Positions 9,354 to 19,739 of a DNA stretch of 64,000 bases are shown here, one piece after another. The translations under genes and the position numbers were made by a program. The stretch lies in contig CM044318.1 of NCBI GenBank assembly GCA_024291935.2, positions 86,564,001-86,628,000 on the forward strand, written 5' to 3'. The notes beneath the pieces are model-generated. The model made no database searches, was not told where the DNA came from, and saw only the letters and a list, made by a program, of their open reading frames with translations. Source of the stretch: Okapia johnstoni. Taxonomy: Eukaryota > Chordata > Mammalia > Artiodactyla > Giraffidae. The stretch's first letter is position 1; each line of letters opens with the position of its first letter.

Positions 9354-11559
9354 ATTATCTTTCGTTTAAATGAAACTGGTGGCTCTTGGGGAGGAGGGCA
9401 CTTTGTGTTTAAACAGTAAGCCTGAGCGAGCCTGTATTTAGTATTTTCATTGGTCAAAAAAATAAATTAATTAATTAAAGCACCTTCCCGGCCCCCACCC
9501 TGGACCTGCCCATCTCAGTGACGTGATCCTGCAACGGTCCAGCTGATGGTTTCAAAGACTGATGTTTGTTCAAATGAACCAAGTCAACAGCTTTATAATT
9601 GTGTCCACTCTATTCCTGGATTTAATGGATTTGTAAATAGGGGGCATTCACCAAATTATTCTCCAGGGTCAGGGAGGGTCTTTCCTATTAAGCACAACTG
9701 AGTTAGAAACTCATTTGCAGAAGTTGGACAGGGAGCTATGTGTGCGTCACAAAACTCCAGAAAGTGTTTCTTGTTCCAATTTGTTAGTGCTAGAAAATAC
9801 ATTTTATTCCTTCTAAATGCAAATTAATCAAGGCTGTCACTTAAACTTGAAGACTGTTCCAGCTCCTCAGAAATTAATCTGATGCTCCGCATCAGCTTGA
9901 CCAGCCTGGGCAGCAGGTCCTGTCCGTGCCGCCCTGCAGGCAGCAACTCCAGAACCAACATCAGCTGCTGCCCCTGCCTCTGCCACCTGCCCCCAGGAGA
10001 CCCCACTGGTGGGAGCAGGCCTCTGCACTTCCCCTGCTCACGTGTCCGTGATGACCAGGCGAGGCTTCTGCCCGGCCGTCTTTCCTAGAGACTCAGGCTT
10101 CGAGAGGCGGGAGCATCCTGTTGCCAGATCATCCGGGAGGAACGAGGGGACGGGACGTGTTGGCTCCGGACTCTGGACCTTTCCACCCAGAGTGACAGGT
10201 GTCACTTCTCCTCCCACCACCTTGGTCAAAGCAAGCTCAGGGTCATGCTTCATGTCCTCAAGGGCAGAGGCTCTGAGTCTTCCTCGGGCATGGAAGGAAC
10301 CACGTTGGAGATAACTGTAGGTAACTACTGACCCCATTCAAAGCACCTCCAGAATGCTGGTGATGTTAGAGGTTAAAGTAGACAATAGTGGGCGCATCAG
10401 GGTCACTCACTCTGCTTCATCAAGGTGGATGCCTCACCCAGATGGAAACTAAAATGGGTCCAACTTTATTCTAGAAACATGACTCCCACCCCCAACATTC
10501 CCGTCACTGCTGGAGATGGAATCAGGCACAGCAAGTCACAGCCCACAACACAGACATCCTCTCTTCTTGGGACCCACTGAAATGCCTGCAGTCAATTGAC
10601 CACTCCCCCCAAACCACCACCCGGCACACCTTACCAGCCATGAACCCCTTCGTTAGACCACACGGAGCCAGCATCAGCCCCCCTGCAGGAGGGGGGCCTG
10701 GGGTGGGCTCTGTCTCTGGTCTGGGCGCCCCTCAGGGCTGGGCCTGGTCTTAAGAGTGATGTTTCTGTCAGAGCGGTGCCCATGGGAGTGGGGCTGGCTT
10801 CCCCAGTGGACTCTTCCAGGTCGCAGGTCACGCAGCCCCCGCATCACCCCACTCCCAGCTCCCCTCTGCCCCTCAACCCCGAGGCACAGCCCTTTACGTG
10901 GGAGCACAGGGCTGGAAAGACAGCTAGGGCTGTGTCAACTCTTTCTGGTCGCTTGATTGACTGTGGAAGGGCTTCACACAGCCCTGAATCCCAGGGCACC
11001 CCTGGGGTGTGGAGGAAGGGTCGGGGCACTCGGTTCAGAGCTGGGGGAGCCCCACTCTTTCCCCCGAGCCCAAAGAGACGGAGATCCTGGACCTTCTCAG
11101 CAGCAGGGCTAGAAGCCGAGGCCGGGGCGCTCAGGCCGGCCGTCACCAGATGCGGCCTGCGCTCCCCCCTGCCTCCTGACTCAGCGCTGGGCAGTCTGCA
11201 GTCAAGGAGTCTGCAGAAGCCCCGGTAGAGGCCGCGGGTCCCAGGCCACTCCAGGCCCTGCATCCTGCTCCCCAGCAGGGCGACCAGGCTGAGCAGCAGC
11301 CCGGGGGCAGCACGGAGGACGCAGAGGACTGGCCTGGCTCTTCGTTTTCTGTTGGCTTAAGGTCCTGAGTGTGCTTTCGACAGAGAACGAAGCGGAGGAT
11401 CTGGAGTGGAGGGGCCGAGAGGTGAGGGCGGGCCCTGTCCATGGTGGGGGGCCCCATGGTGGAGGGTGGGCCTGACCAGAGATCGCAGCCTCTGTCCTCA
11501 GGACGGGGGTGGCCCCGCGTCAGTCTCCTGGAATCCACGACAAAGTGCCACACGCTGGG
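9354..11559. other. Single-copy DNA; AT-rich conserved-looking block, then GC-rich DNA
   Basis: Region 9530-9910 is repeat-free and AT-rich, with homeobox-like motifs (AAATTAATC, CAAATTATT, TTTATAATTG) and looks like a conserved non-coding block. From about 10000 the sequence turns GC-rich. The 203-codon minus-strand frame at 11143-11754 and other overlapping frames have no recognisable domain and look compositional. Confidence 0.4.
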
Positions 11560-11950
11560 GCTGAAAACATCTGAAACCCAGCCTCTCAGCGTTCCGGAGA
11601 CCAGAAGTCTGAAAGCACGGCGCCAGCAGAGTGGCTCTGCTGGAGGCTCCGAGGGGACTCGCACATCACCCCTCCCCTCTCTTCCGGCAGCACCTCCACC
11701 TTGGTGCCCCCTGGGGCTGCAGACACACCCCCCAATCGGCACCTCCGTCCCCACACCTCAGCACGCAGCTCCCTTCCACACCACCGCATCCCAGACACCA
11801 GCTTGGATTTGGGGTCCACTCTGAATCCAGGGCCTTAATTGAATTATACCTGCAAGAACCCCAGTTCCAAATAAAGCCACCGTCACAGGGGGGGTGGATG
11901 AAGATGCGTCTCTGAGGGTACACTCTTCAGCCCACTCCGGTACCCACAAG
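11560..11950 (-). mobile_element. Old MaLR (MLT1-type) LTR remnant, antisense
   Basis: Plus-strand text such as CCAGAAGTCTGAAAGCAC, GGAGGCTCCGAGGGGAC, CAAGAACCCCAGTTCCAAAT and the closing GAGGGTACACTCTTCAGCCC follows the order of an antisense MLT1-type LTR. Divergence is high. It explains the open frames seen here as non-genic. Confidence 0.62.
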
Positions 11951-14065
11951 CTCTGATTTCCAGAGAAGGCTGGGGGGTCAGGGCATAGGGGGAGGGTAGC
12001 TGGGGGTCTGAGCCCACAGGGAGGGGAGCCAGAGAGTGGAACTGGAGAGAGGGTGTGGGCCACCTAGAGATGGGGCTCTAGAATCTTGCCGAGGCTACAG
12101 TGGGCCCCTCAGCCAGCAGAGTAAAGAGTGGGTGGGGTGGGGCTCCTCTGAGGGCCCCCGAGACCTGGCCTTCAGGAAGGCACCCTGTGTGGACCTTGCA
12201 TGTGAGGAATCCACTCCCCAAAGCTAAACTTTCAGCATTCTGCCTGACATCGCAAGGCCAGCAACACCGTCCGAAGGAATGAATGCATAAATAAATGAGT
12301 CAAGTCGATAATTTATACTCCTAGGGTTTCAGTATTAACAAAATCACTGCTTCAATTGTTAAGTTTTAAAAATGAGAACAAAACACCAGAAATTAGACGA
12401 TATCCCCGTTCTAATCACAAATTCCCATTCTTCTGTATCACCTCATATCACAATGTAGAACATGTTATTATACTGAATAATCAGATAATGCCGTTCAGGT
12501 TATAAGGCTCAGAACTAAGCCTCAAGGAAAGATAATAAGCCTGGAATATTAAACGTGGTGTGTAGAGGCCTAGACGATGGGAGGATGCACGGTTTCCAGG
12601 TGGGAAATTTCCACGGCCCGAGGAGTGACCCTGGAGCCTGGACCTTCCTGGCCCAGTTCCCCATGGACAAGCTCTACCAGCACCACGTCCGGACCCAGGC
12701 CCAGGGACCAGGGGGCCTCAGAGGCAGCACATTCAGAAGCTCATGATAGATTTCATGTTCAGTCGAAAATATGTGCCATAAGAAGCCCGTCACACATGTC
12801 AAGTTCTTAGATGCACAGAGACAGGCTTTGGTACCCAAACTGGAGACCTCCTTACTCAAGAATCGTCACTGCTTCCACTGGATATATTTTCTTTTTAGGA
12901 AAGAAGGAAAATTCTCCCCTTTTCAGCCATCCTTTCATTTCAATTCTACGAAACTGCATGTAACTTTATAAATATTTTTAAAAGATACAGTTTTGTAAAT
13001 AATATTCTGCTATTTTGATTTTGACTATAAATGTCAGGTATTCTGTTTGGGGGTTTTAAGTTTTATTGAATTTTATTAAAAAGGAAAAGTTGTACATTTC
13101 TAGAATGTTTTTGTGAGTAAATGTAATGCACTGAAAAAAAATCAAATGTGTGTTTCTAGTCAGCAGTTTGAGGAGAAGCAGAACGGGCCTCAGTGGAGGC
13201 CCCGCATCGCTCACCGCGGTGGGCGGTGCGCTCTGACCTCAACCCCTGAAGCTGCTCTCACGTTTGTCTGCAGCTGATGACATGTTTCCATCGCCTGTTT
13301 CTCTCTTCAGCTCTCTCACTTTTTGTCTCATGTGTTCTGAAGCTCTAGAATCAGGCACACACGTTTATAATTGTGAGGTCTTAGCAAACATATTGCTCTT
13401 TTCGTCATGAACAGCTGCTTGACCTTTAGGTGCATGTCTTGCTCTATTCTGCATGGCATCATGTGTTGATGTGCTCGATAGTCCGCGCGTGGCTCTCCTT
13501 CGTTTTATTCTTCAGGTTGGCCGTCTCTGCTGCTCTGTCTCCACGTCTGCTTGTTTTCTTTTCTCAGATCCGTGTTAACGCCTTCCTGGTAAGTTTTTCA
13601 CTTAATTTTTGTAGTTTTTGAGCTGTCAATTTTCCACTTAGTTCTTTTTTTAACTGTCTTTGTATGTGCTGAGAATCTCTGTTTTGACAGCGTGTGTTGA
13701 TTTGTTTTCAAGTCCTTGAACAGGCTAAGAAGCGCTCCTCAGAGACATCCTTGGCCAATTGCAACACTGGGGACATCTCCATGTCAATTTCTATTGAACT
13801 TCTTTTCACTCTTAGTTCAGGTTACATTTCACTCTTTGTACTTATTATTATTATTATTGGACAGTTGGCTTTACAAGTGATGTGTTGTAGAGACCCTGGC
13901 TGTTCCTATGTTATTCTAAAGACTGATTCCTGTCTTAGAAGGCAATTAACTACTTGGAACCAAACCACAACCTCTGTTTCCTCTGCGGGAAGAAACAGCT
14001 GAAATCTCCACTCAGTCATTTCAGTTTTCAATCCCTCTTCTCTACCAAACTTGCCTCTCCACGCG
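11951..14065. other. Single-copy or very old DNA, no gene recognised
   Basis: About 2.1 kb. 12280-12560 is AT-rich and conserved-looking. 13300-13830 is T-rich and may be a very old antisense LINE remnant, but I cannot place it. A (TTA)5 run lies at about 13843-13858. A 21-base splice-bounded micro-exon candidate at 13568-13588 is listed separately. Confidence 0.35.
13568..13588 (+). other. Micro-exon candidate (21 nt)
   Basis: Preceded by a strong pyrimidine tract and acceptor (CTTGTTTTCTTTTCTCAG, ending at 13567) and followed by a consensus donor (CTG|GTAAGT). Its 21 bases are seven open codons (IRVNAFL). Such short matches arise by chance, and the T-rich surroundings may be an old LINE. 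Confidence 0.15.
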
Positions 14066-14632
14066 GAAGGTGACGAAATTAAAAAGCACTTGTTCCTTGG
14101 AAGGAAAGCTATGACAAGCCTAGATAGCAGATTAAAAAGCAGACAGAGACATGACTTTGCCAACAAAGGTCCATCTAGTCAAGGCTATGGTTTTTCCAGT
14201 AGTCATGTATGGATATGAGAGTTGGACCGTAAAGAAGGCTCAGCACCGAAGAATTGATGCTTTTGAACAGTGGTGTTGGAGAAGACTCTTGAGAATCCTT
14301 TGGACTGCAAGAAGATCAAACCAGTCCATCCTAAAGGAAATCAACCCTCAATATTCATTGGAAGATCTGATGCTGAAGCTGAAGTTGCAACACTTTGGCC
14401 ACCTGATGCGAACAGCTGACTCACTGGAAAAGACCCTGGTGCTGGAAAGATTGAGGGCAGGAGGAGAAGGGGATGACAGAGGATGAGATGGTTGAGTGGC
14501 ATCACTGACTCAGTGGACATGAGTTTGAGCAAACTCCAGGAGATAGTGAAGGACAGAGGAGCCTGGTGTGCTGCAGTCCATGGAGTTGCAAACAGTAGGA
14601 CAAAACTGAGAAGCTGAAGAGCAATAACAAGA
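14066..14632 (+). mobile_element. BovB fragment, 3' part
   Basis: Sense BovB covering the C-terminal part of the reverse-transcriptase reading frame to the 3' end. It is 5'-truncated, and the upstream flank is single-copy. The element contains short internal differences and no intact reading frame; the longest recognisable piece is described as the pseudogene at 14151-14486. Confidence 0.92.
14151..14486 (+). pseudogene. BovB reverse-transcriptase C-terminal fragment
   Basis: A 111-codon frame containing the RTE-type C-terminal signature: VVMYGYESWTVKKA, then [16 protein letters not shown], then [18 protein letters not shown]. In BovB this region follows the polymerase palm and carries no polymerase catalytic residues. 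The copy keeps CGA at a codon where four other copies in this window have TGA. The frame is lost after about 14483 by an indel near GGAGAAGGGGATGACAGAGG. The fragment has no start, no endonuclease and no catalytic core, so no function is expected. Confidence 0.85.
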
Positions 14633-14833
14633 CAGGGATTCACCAAATCCCTTACACAGTCTGGAAGGACCCTCTCTACCCAGTGTCCACACTGATTTGA
14701 TGACTGTCCTATGCATTCCGTTTGTGGTCAAGTACCATTGGCACAAATGGTCTGTTGCTCGCCCCAGTTAAAAACCTATAAATTGGAGTCTACTAAAAAA
14801 GACACAGAACGTGAGAGCTGTGATTTAAGTTTT

Positions 14834-15082
14834 CAGTCAGTTCAATCGCTCAGTCATGTCCAACTCTTTGCAATCCCATGGACTTCAGCACGCCAGGCCT
14901 CCCTGTCCACCACCCACTCCCGGAGTTTATGCAGACTCATGTCCATTGAGCCAGTGATGCCATCCAACCATCTCATCCTCTGTCGTCCCCTTCTCCTCCT
15001 GCCCTCAATCTTTCCCAGCATCAGGGTCTTTTCCAATGAGTCAGCTCTTCGCATCAGGTGGCCAAAGTGTTGAAATTTCAGC
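14834..15082 (-). mobile_element. BovB 3'-end insertion with perfect 11-bp target-site duplication
   Basis: A 249-base, strongly 5'-truncated BovB in antisense. ATTTAAGTTTT occurs at 14823-14833 and again at 15083-15093, giving exact insertion boundaries. The minus-strand frame shows the C-terminal signature ([20 protein letters not shown]). Confidence 0.95.
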
Positions 15083-15093
15083 ATTTAAGTTTT

Positions 15094-16391
15094 ACCTGGG
15101 GCAAATGAAGGCTGAAGTCCAGAAGACTGAATCTCAGGTATCTGGGAAACCACTCTAAAGATGTAGTGGGGGAAGATCAGTATATAAGGTTTTGGTGAAG
15201 GGGGAGTTCAGTACAAGGAAGCACTTATCTTACAAGAGGTTTTCTGCTAGTCAGGAGAGTTGATGTCACCATGATGGGATTTAGCACTTTTCTAGATGTG
15301 AGGAGATACAAGGATTAGGATCATGAAATCGTTCCTGAAAGTATCTATCGAAAGGCCTGCTCCATCCTTTTTCCTGGAGCACAAAGCGCCTCGTTCTCTT
15401 CCCTGAACTCCCTTCAGGACGTGCTGAAGGTTGACAGCCGCAGCAGTGCAGGGATCAGTCCCCACAGAGGCAGATGGCAAATGCCCTTGGCAAATGCCAG
15501 TTTGCCGCTGACACTGGCAAAACTCACCCACTGTGTCTCCGTGTTCGACACAGCTTCCCACCAGGTTCCTTTGCTTTGGGTCTCCCTCAGTGCCTGCCCA
15601 AAGTTACATTCTTTAAAAATAGTTTTAGTCCAAAATTTACGATTATTATCTGTGAGCAGGTTAGTTTGCCAAGCTACTGTCATTAACCTCTAATGGAATT
15701 TAGCTAATGATCTGGTTAAGTAACACTGATTCTGGATTCTTGAGGAAAAATGTTTAAAAGGCTGTATTTCAGGTCTAGGCAAAAGCCAGAAACTCAGCAT
15801 GATGGTGAAAATGGCCTTAATCATTTACCTCCACTTGTCAGCTTACCAAAAAAAATCATTCTGTGATTAAATTACGAAGTGCTAAAATCAGAGTGTGATT
15901 ATTGAGCCCCAAAATACTGCTGCTCAGATTTCTGTGCAGTTCCCTGGGGTTTCCGATCAGGCTGTGTCAGGGGCCATTTGATCAGTTATTTTGGTACTGG
16001 TGTCCTTGATGTACGGTACCTAACAAGATAGCCGATTGTCTGCAGTGTTCCAGGTTCTTCCTTCCTGAATCACAGGGTGACCCCACGATGTGAATGACTG
16101 TATCGTCATCCCCCCAAGAGCAGAGAGCTCTGAACACAGGTGACTTCCTTTCATGGACACCAGGGGCCAGAGGGTCAGCTCTCTGGCATTAGAGCTGGGT
16201 CAGATGCCCTTGAGGGTAGGTCCACTCCTGCCTGCAGAGGCAGGATTTCACCCTGATGGCAGTAAGAAAACCCCTCAGGCAGCATCAAGGAGTAGATGGT
16301 AGAGTAGATAAATTTTTTCCTAGCTTGTTTATTTACTTAATGTGTTTGTCATTTCAAAGTTGTGAAAAATGCTCATTGATAAACTGAGGCT
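15094..16391. other. Single-copy DNA with a conserved-looking block
   Basis: No repeat recognised. Region 15690-16030 has AT-rich, motif-dense text (CCTTAATCATTTACC, GTGATTAAATTACG) resembling a conserved non-coding element. No gene signal. Confidence 0.4.
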
Positions 16392-16832
16392 GACAATCAA
16401 AGATATGGTGTTTCTTGTGGTCATGTACAAATGTGAGAGATGGACCATGAAGAAGGCTGAGCACAGAAGAATTAATGCTTTTGAGCTGTGGTGTTGGAGA
16501 AGACTCTTGAGAGTCCCTTGGACTGCAAGGAGATCCAACCAGTCATCCTAAAGGAGATCAGTCCTGAATATTCATTGGAAGGGCTGATGCTGAAGCCCAA
16601 TACTTTGGCCACCTGAAGACCCAACTCATTGGAAAAGACCCTGATGCCAGGAAAGATTGAAGGCAGTAAGAGAAGGGGGCAGCAGAGGATGAGATAGTAT
16701 CCAACTATCACTGACTCAATGGACATGCGTTTGCGCAAGCCCCAGGAGATGGTGAAGGACAGAGGAGCCTGGAGTGCTGCAGTCCACGGGGGCACAGGGA
16801 GTTGGACACGACTTAGCGACCCAACAATAAGG
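16392..16832 (+). mobile_element. BovB fragment, 3' part, with internal deletions
   Basis: Sense BovB from the region encoding VVMYKCERWTMKKAEHR to the 3' end (GGGAGTTGGACACGACTTAG). It carries small deletions, for example around 16592-16615, where bases are missing between the GCTGAAG and CCAATAC motifs. These break the frame. Confidence 0.9.
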
Positions 16833-18034
16833 ACGAAGGGGAGATGAAAAGAGAAGGTCCAGTGACACAGGAGGAGAAGGCGTAAGTGTTGGGACGAATC
16901 TGCAGGGGGTCTCGGGGATGAGATTCAGACTTGGATGCAGGGAAGAGCTTAAGTAGAATGAGGGGCTTTCTTCCATTTCAACAGATGGAGAGAGGGGTGC
17001 AGATCAAGATGTTAGCAGGTGAGAGTTAACCCCACCTCGTGTGGGAGTATCAGCACCAGCGCTTGGTACTGGGCCCTCTGTAAGTGAAGACACCTTCCTG
17101 CTTTCCCTGTTACTCGGACGACACAGACAGATGGACCCCCGCTGTTCTCACCTTCTCATCAGAGAGCAGGGCGCGGAGATCACCCTGCCAGCTTACAAGA
17201 AAAGGAGAAGCATCTCTGCAGAATTAAAGATCGACAAGCCACCATTTTATTTTGGGGACGAGGAACAGAGGTTGAGACAAGGCCCAGGAAACGTCCCGGG
17301 TGAGGCCCCCAGCCTCCCTGCCCCACCCCTGCTCTGGGCACACGGAGCCCTCAGCAGAGTCAGGCTCACTGCAGAGCCCCTGTGAGGAACAGCCTGGCCT
17401 TTCCTGTTTAAAAAGTCGAAGGCAAGCCAGTACTGGCCATCTTCTGGCAGAGGCACAGTTCTGTGTGGGCAGCGAGGGCCCCGGAAGGGTATCCACTTGG
17501 GCCTCTCTGCCCTGCCCCCGCTGTCCGGGCCTGGGCCGGCGAGGTGCCCTCCGGGGAGCCAAGGTGCCCGGTTGACAGATCCAGAGGGCAGAGACACCAG
17601 CCTCCCACACTAGGCTTGCCTTACCTTCCGCGAGTTTGTCATGTCCAGATGGGGGTGTCTGAGGCAGACTCTGACAGCGGCTCCTGTCTGGACCGCTGGG
17701 CAGAGTGAGGACTCCTGGGGGACTCGGCCCCCGCTCCATCCAGCCGAAGCGGCTCACCAGTCCCCGGACCTCGGGCTCCAGACTCAGGGAAACCAGACGC
17801 CGAGGTTCTACTTGCTCTGCCCATCTTGGCTCACCATCCCTCCCCAACTGGGAGTCACCCGCCCTGCAAGGACCACCAGGAGGCTCAGCTGAGGGCTGCC
17901 CAGGTTCTGGAGCTCGTTATCAAAGGAACCTGTCGTCTCGACACCCTCGCAGGCTGCAAGGGGTCCGGCTTCACCTCTGCTTCCCTCCCAGGCCCAGGAC
18001 GCCTGCGGTTTTTGTATCCCTCCCACCGCCCGCA
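16833..18034. other. GC-rich single-copy DNA, no gene recognised
   Basis: A 207-codon minus-strand frame (17224-17847) and several overlapping frames cover the GC-rich part without any domain I recognise. A splice-bounded minus-strand segment inside it (17625-17695) is listed separately. Confidence 0.4.
17625..17695 (-). other. Minus-strand exon candidate (71 nt)
   Basis: On the minus strand a pyrimidine-rich acceptor (GTCCTCACTCTGCCCAG) precedes the segment and a good donor follows it (CGGAAG|GTAAGG). Two of three frames are open across all 71 bases; one of them lies in the 207-codon frame at 17224-17847. No peptide similarity recognised and no partner exon found. GC-rich DNA gives such matches by chance. 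Confidence 0.2.
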
Positions 18035-18430
18035 CTGTGGTAACCACCCTTCTACTCTGCTTGCATGAGGTCAGCTTACTTTTTGGACTCTGCGTGGATC
18101 ACGCTGTCTTCGTCTCTTCCTCTCTGGCTGATGTCATCTAGTGTAGCATCCTCTAGGTCCATGGTGCTGTTGAGACGGCAGACGTCCCTCTTTCCCAGGG
18201 CTGAGAACTGTTCCATGAGTGAGTACCACGTTCTCCTGTCCATCATCCGCTGGTGGACACTCAGGCTGCCCCTGACCTGGCCTGTGAGCGGGGCTGCGGG
18301 TGTCTCTTTCAGATGCTGATTATACTTCCTCTGGACGCATCACCCACAAGCGGGATTGCTGGAGAATATGGTAGCTCTATTTTTACTTTTCTGAAGGACC
18401 TCCATTCTGATTTCCTTACAGCCTTTCCAG
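18035..18430 (-). mobile_element. L1MA-type LINE 3' UTR remnant, antisense
   Basis: The second half is recognisable as antisense mammalian L1 3' UTR: CACAAGCGGGATTGCTGG, ATATGGTAGCTCTATTTTTA and CTGAAGGACCTCCATTCTG in consensus order. The left half matches the same UTR more weakly. CpG and GC are higher than usual for L1, consistent with the GC-rich surroundings. Confidence 0.75.
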
Positions 18431-18534
18431 AATATCTGCTTCCTGAAGCCCCTTGTTCCTGCCACGACTCGGGTGGCCTCTCCTACCTGCTGGCTGATCG
18501 CTGAACACGTGGACTTGGCACCTGACCTAGTGTT

Positions 18535-18655
18535 CCTCGTCACCCGGGGACTTTGTGAAACAGTGACACCTGGGACCCAACCCAGAGTCTCCGACGTAAG
18601 TGGTTTGGGGGCAGCGTCTGGGGTTTGGCATTATTAAGGTTTCCCCGGTGATGGG
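18535..18655 (+). mobile_element. MER5A-like hAT-Charlie MITE
   Basis: The order CACCCGGGGACTTTGTGAAA, then CACCTGGGACCCAACCCAGA, then GTGGTTTGGGGGCAGC, then CCCCGGTGATGGGAAG follows the MER5A consensus layout. Divergence is high and the ends are eroded. Its internal GTAAGT is not evidence for a donor site. Confidence 0.65.
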
Positions 18656-19673
18656 AAGTTCGGGCAGAGATGGGACCTGTTACCCCGACTCCAGCACAGA
18701 GCATCTGGACGTACACCTTGCCCACTGGTGCTCAGAGCTGCTGGGCCCCATCAGCGGGGAGCCCTGAGCTGCTGATCTTTTGTTTTCAGGGGAGACCCCG
18801 CCTCCTGTATTCATGTATATGGGGCTCCTCTTCTCAGACACTCAGCTTCCCGAAAGAACCATCGCAGGGCGGGCCTCCCTGCTGAGCACCGGCTTCCTGC
18901 GCCTGAAATGCTGAACTGAAGGAGCCTTTGAAGCTGCTGATTCCCGGCGGCCTGCTGTGGCCCCTCTGCTTGACTCCTCCCCATCACTTCCAGGCTTTTG
19001 CCCTGGGGACTCAGACCTGCCTGCAGACGCTGTGGGGGGCCGGGGTCGGGGCTGTCTCTTCCTCTGCTGCAGGCTCTGAGCACAGAGTGGCCAGAAACCT
19101 TCAGCTCAGAGGACGCCCTGGTGGGATCTGGGGGGCCCCGCGCCCTGGGGAGAGGGCCTGTAATCCTGGGAGGGCTCTGGTCCATGTGGTCCTGGGGGGC
19201 TCCCACGCCTGCAGAGGCCACTGCTCAGTATTCAGGATGTGAGCTCCTCCCTCACTGGCTCACTCAGAAGAAAGGAAGACCAGCATTCTTGCTTTCACTG
19301 ATGAGACACAGGGTGGACACAGGCAGGGGCTGGATTCTGGCACAGCGTTTCCTGGAAATACAATTCCACCTGTTGAGCTATCTGAGGCCCAGAGACTTCT
19401 GTCGATGGCTCCTCTGATGCCTCACGAATGCCTCCGACAGCCCCGGGGCTGGCCTGGCCACGCTGCAGCTTTTTGCATCCTGGCTTTACCCAAAAGTGTA
19501 ACCTGGTCTCACAGTCAGGGTGGAAGGCAGCATAGGGGACTGCAGATCTTCTTGAGAGTCCAGCCTGCATCTTCTCAGCCTCATTGCGGCCAAGCGGTGC
19601 TGTGGCCCGGTGACAGGGAGGGCTCAGCCTCTCCTCCTAGAGCAGCCAAACTGTCCTGGCCAGAAGTACTGCT
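18656..19673. other. GC-rich single-copy DNA, no gene recognised
   Basis: Overlapping open frames up to about 144 codons on both strands; none carries a domain or signal peptide I can support. Confidence 0.45.
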
Positions 19674-19739
19674 GGGGATGGAGAGAGGTCCCCGTGGGGA
19701 TGGGGAGAGGTCCCCATGGGGATGGGGAGAGGTCCCCGT
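19674..19739 (+). repeat. 22-bp minisatellite, three units plus a partial
   Basis: The unit is GGGGATGGGGAGAGGTCCCC followed by GT or AT, at 19674, 19696 and 19718, with a partial unit after 19739. Unit junctions create palindromes, including the perfect TCCCCATGGGGA, and the plus strand has repeated G4 runs. Confidence 0.95.

Noticed and set aside
17224..17847. 207-codon minus-strand open frame
   Set aside because: GC-rich DNA with long open frames on the opposite strand too; no domain, signal or family resemblance.
18592..18600. GTAAGT donor motif
   Set aside because: Lies inside a MER5A-like element with no matching acceptor upstream.
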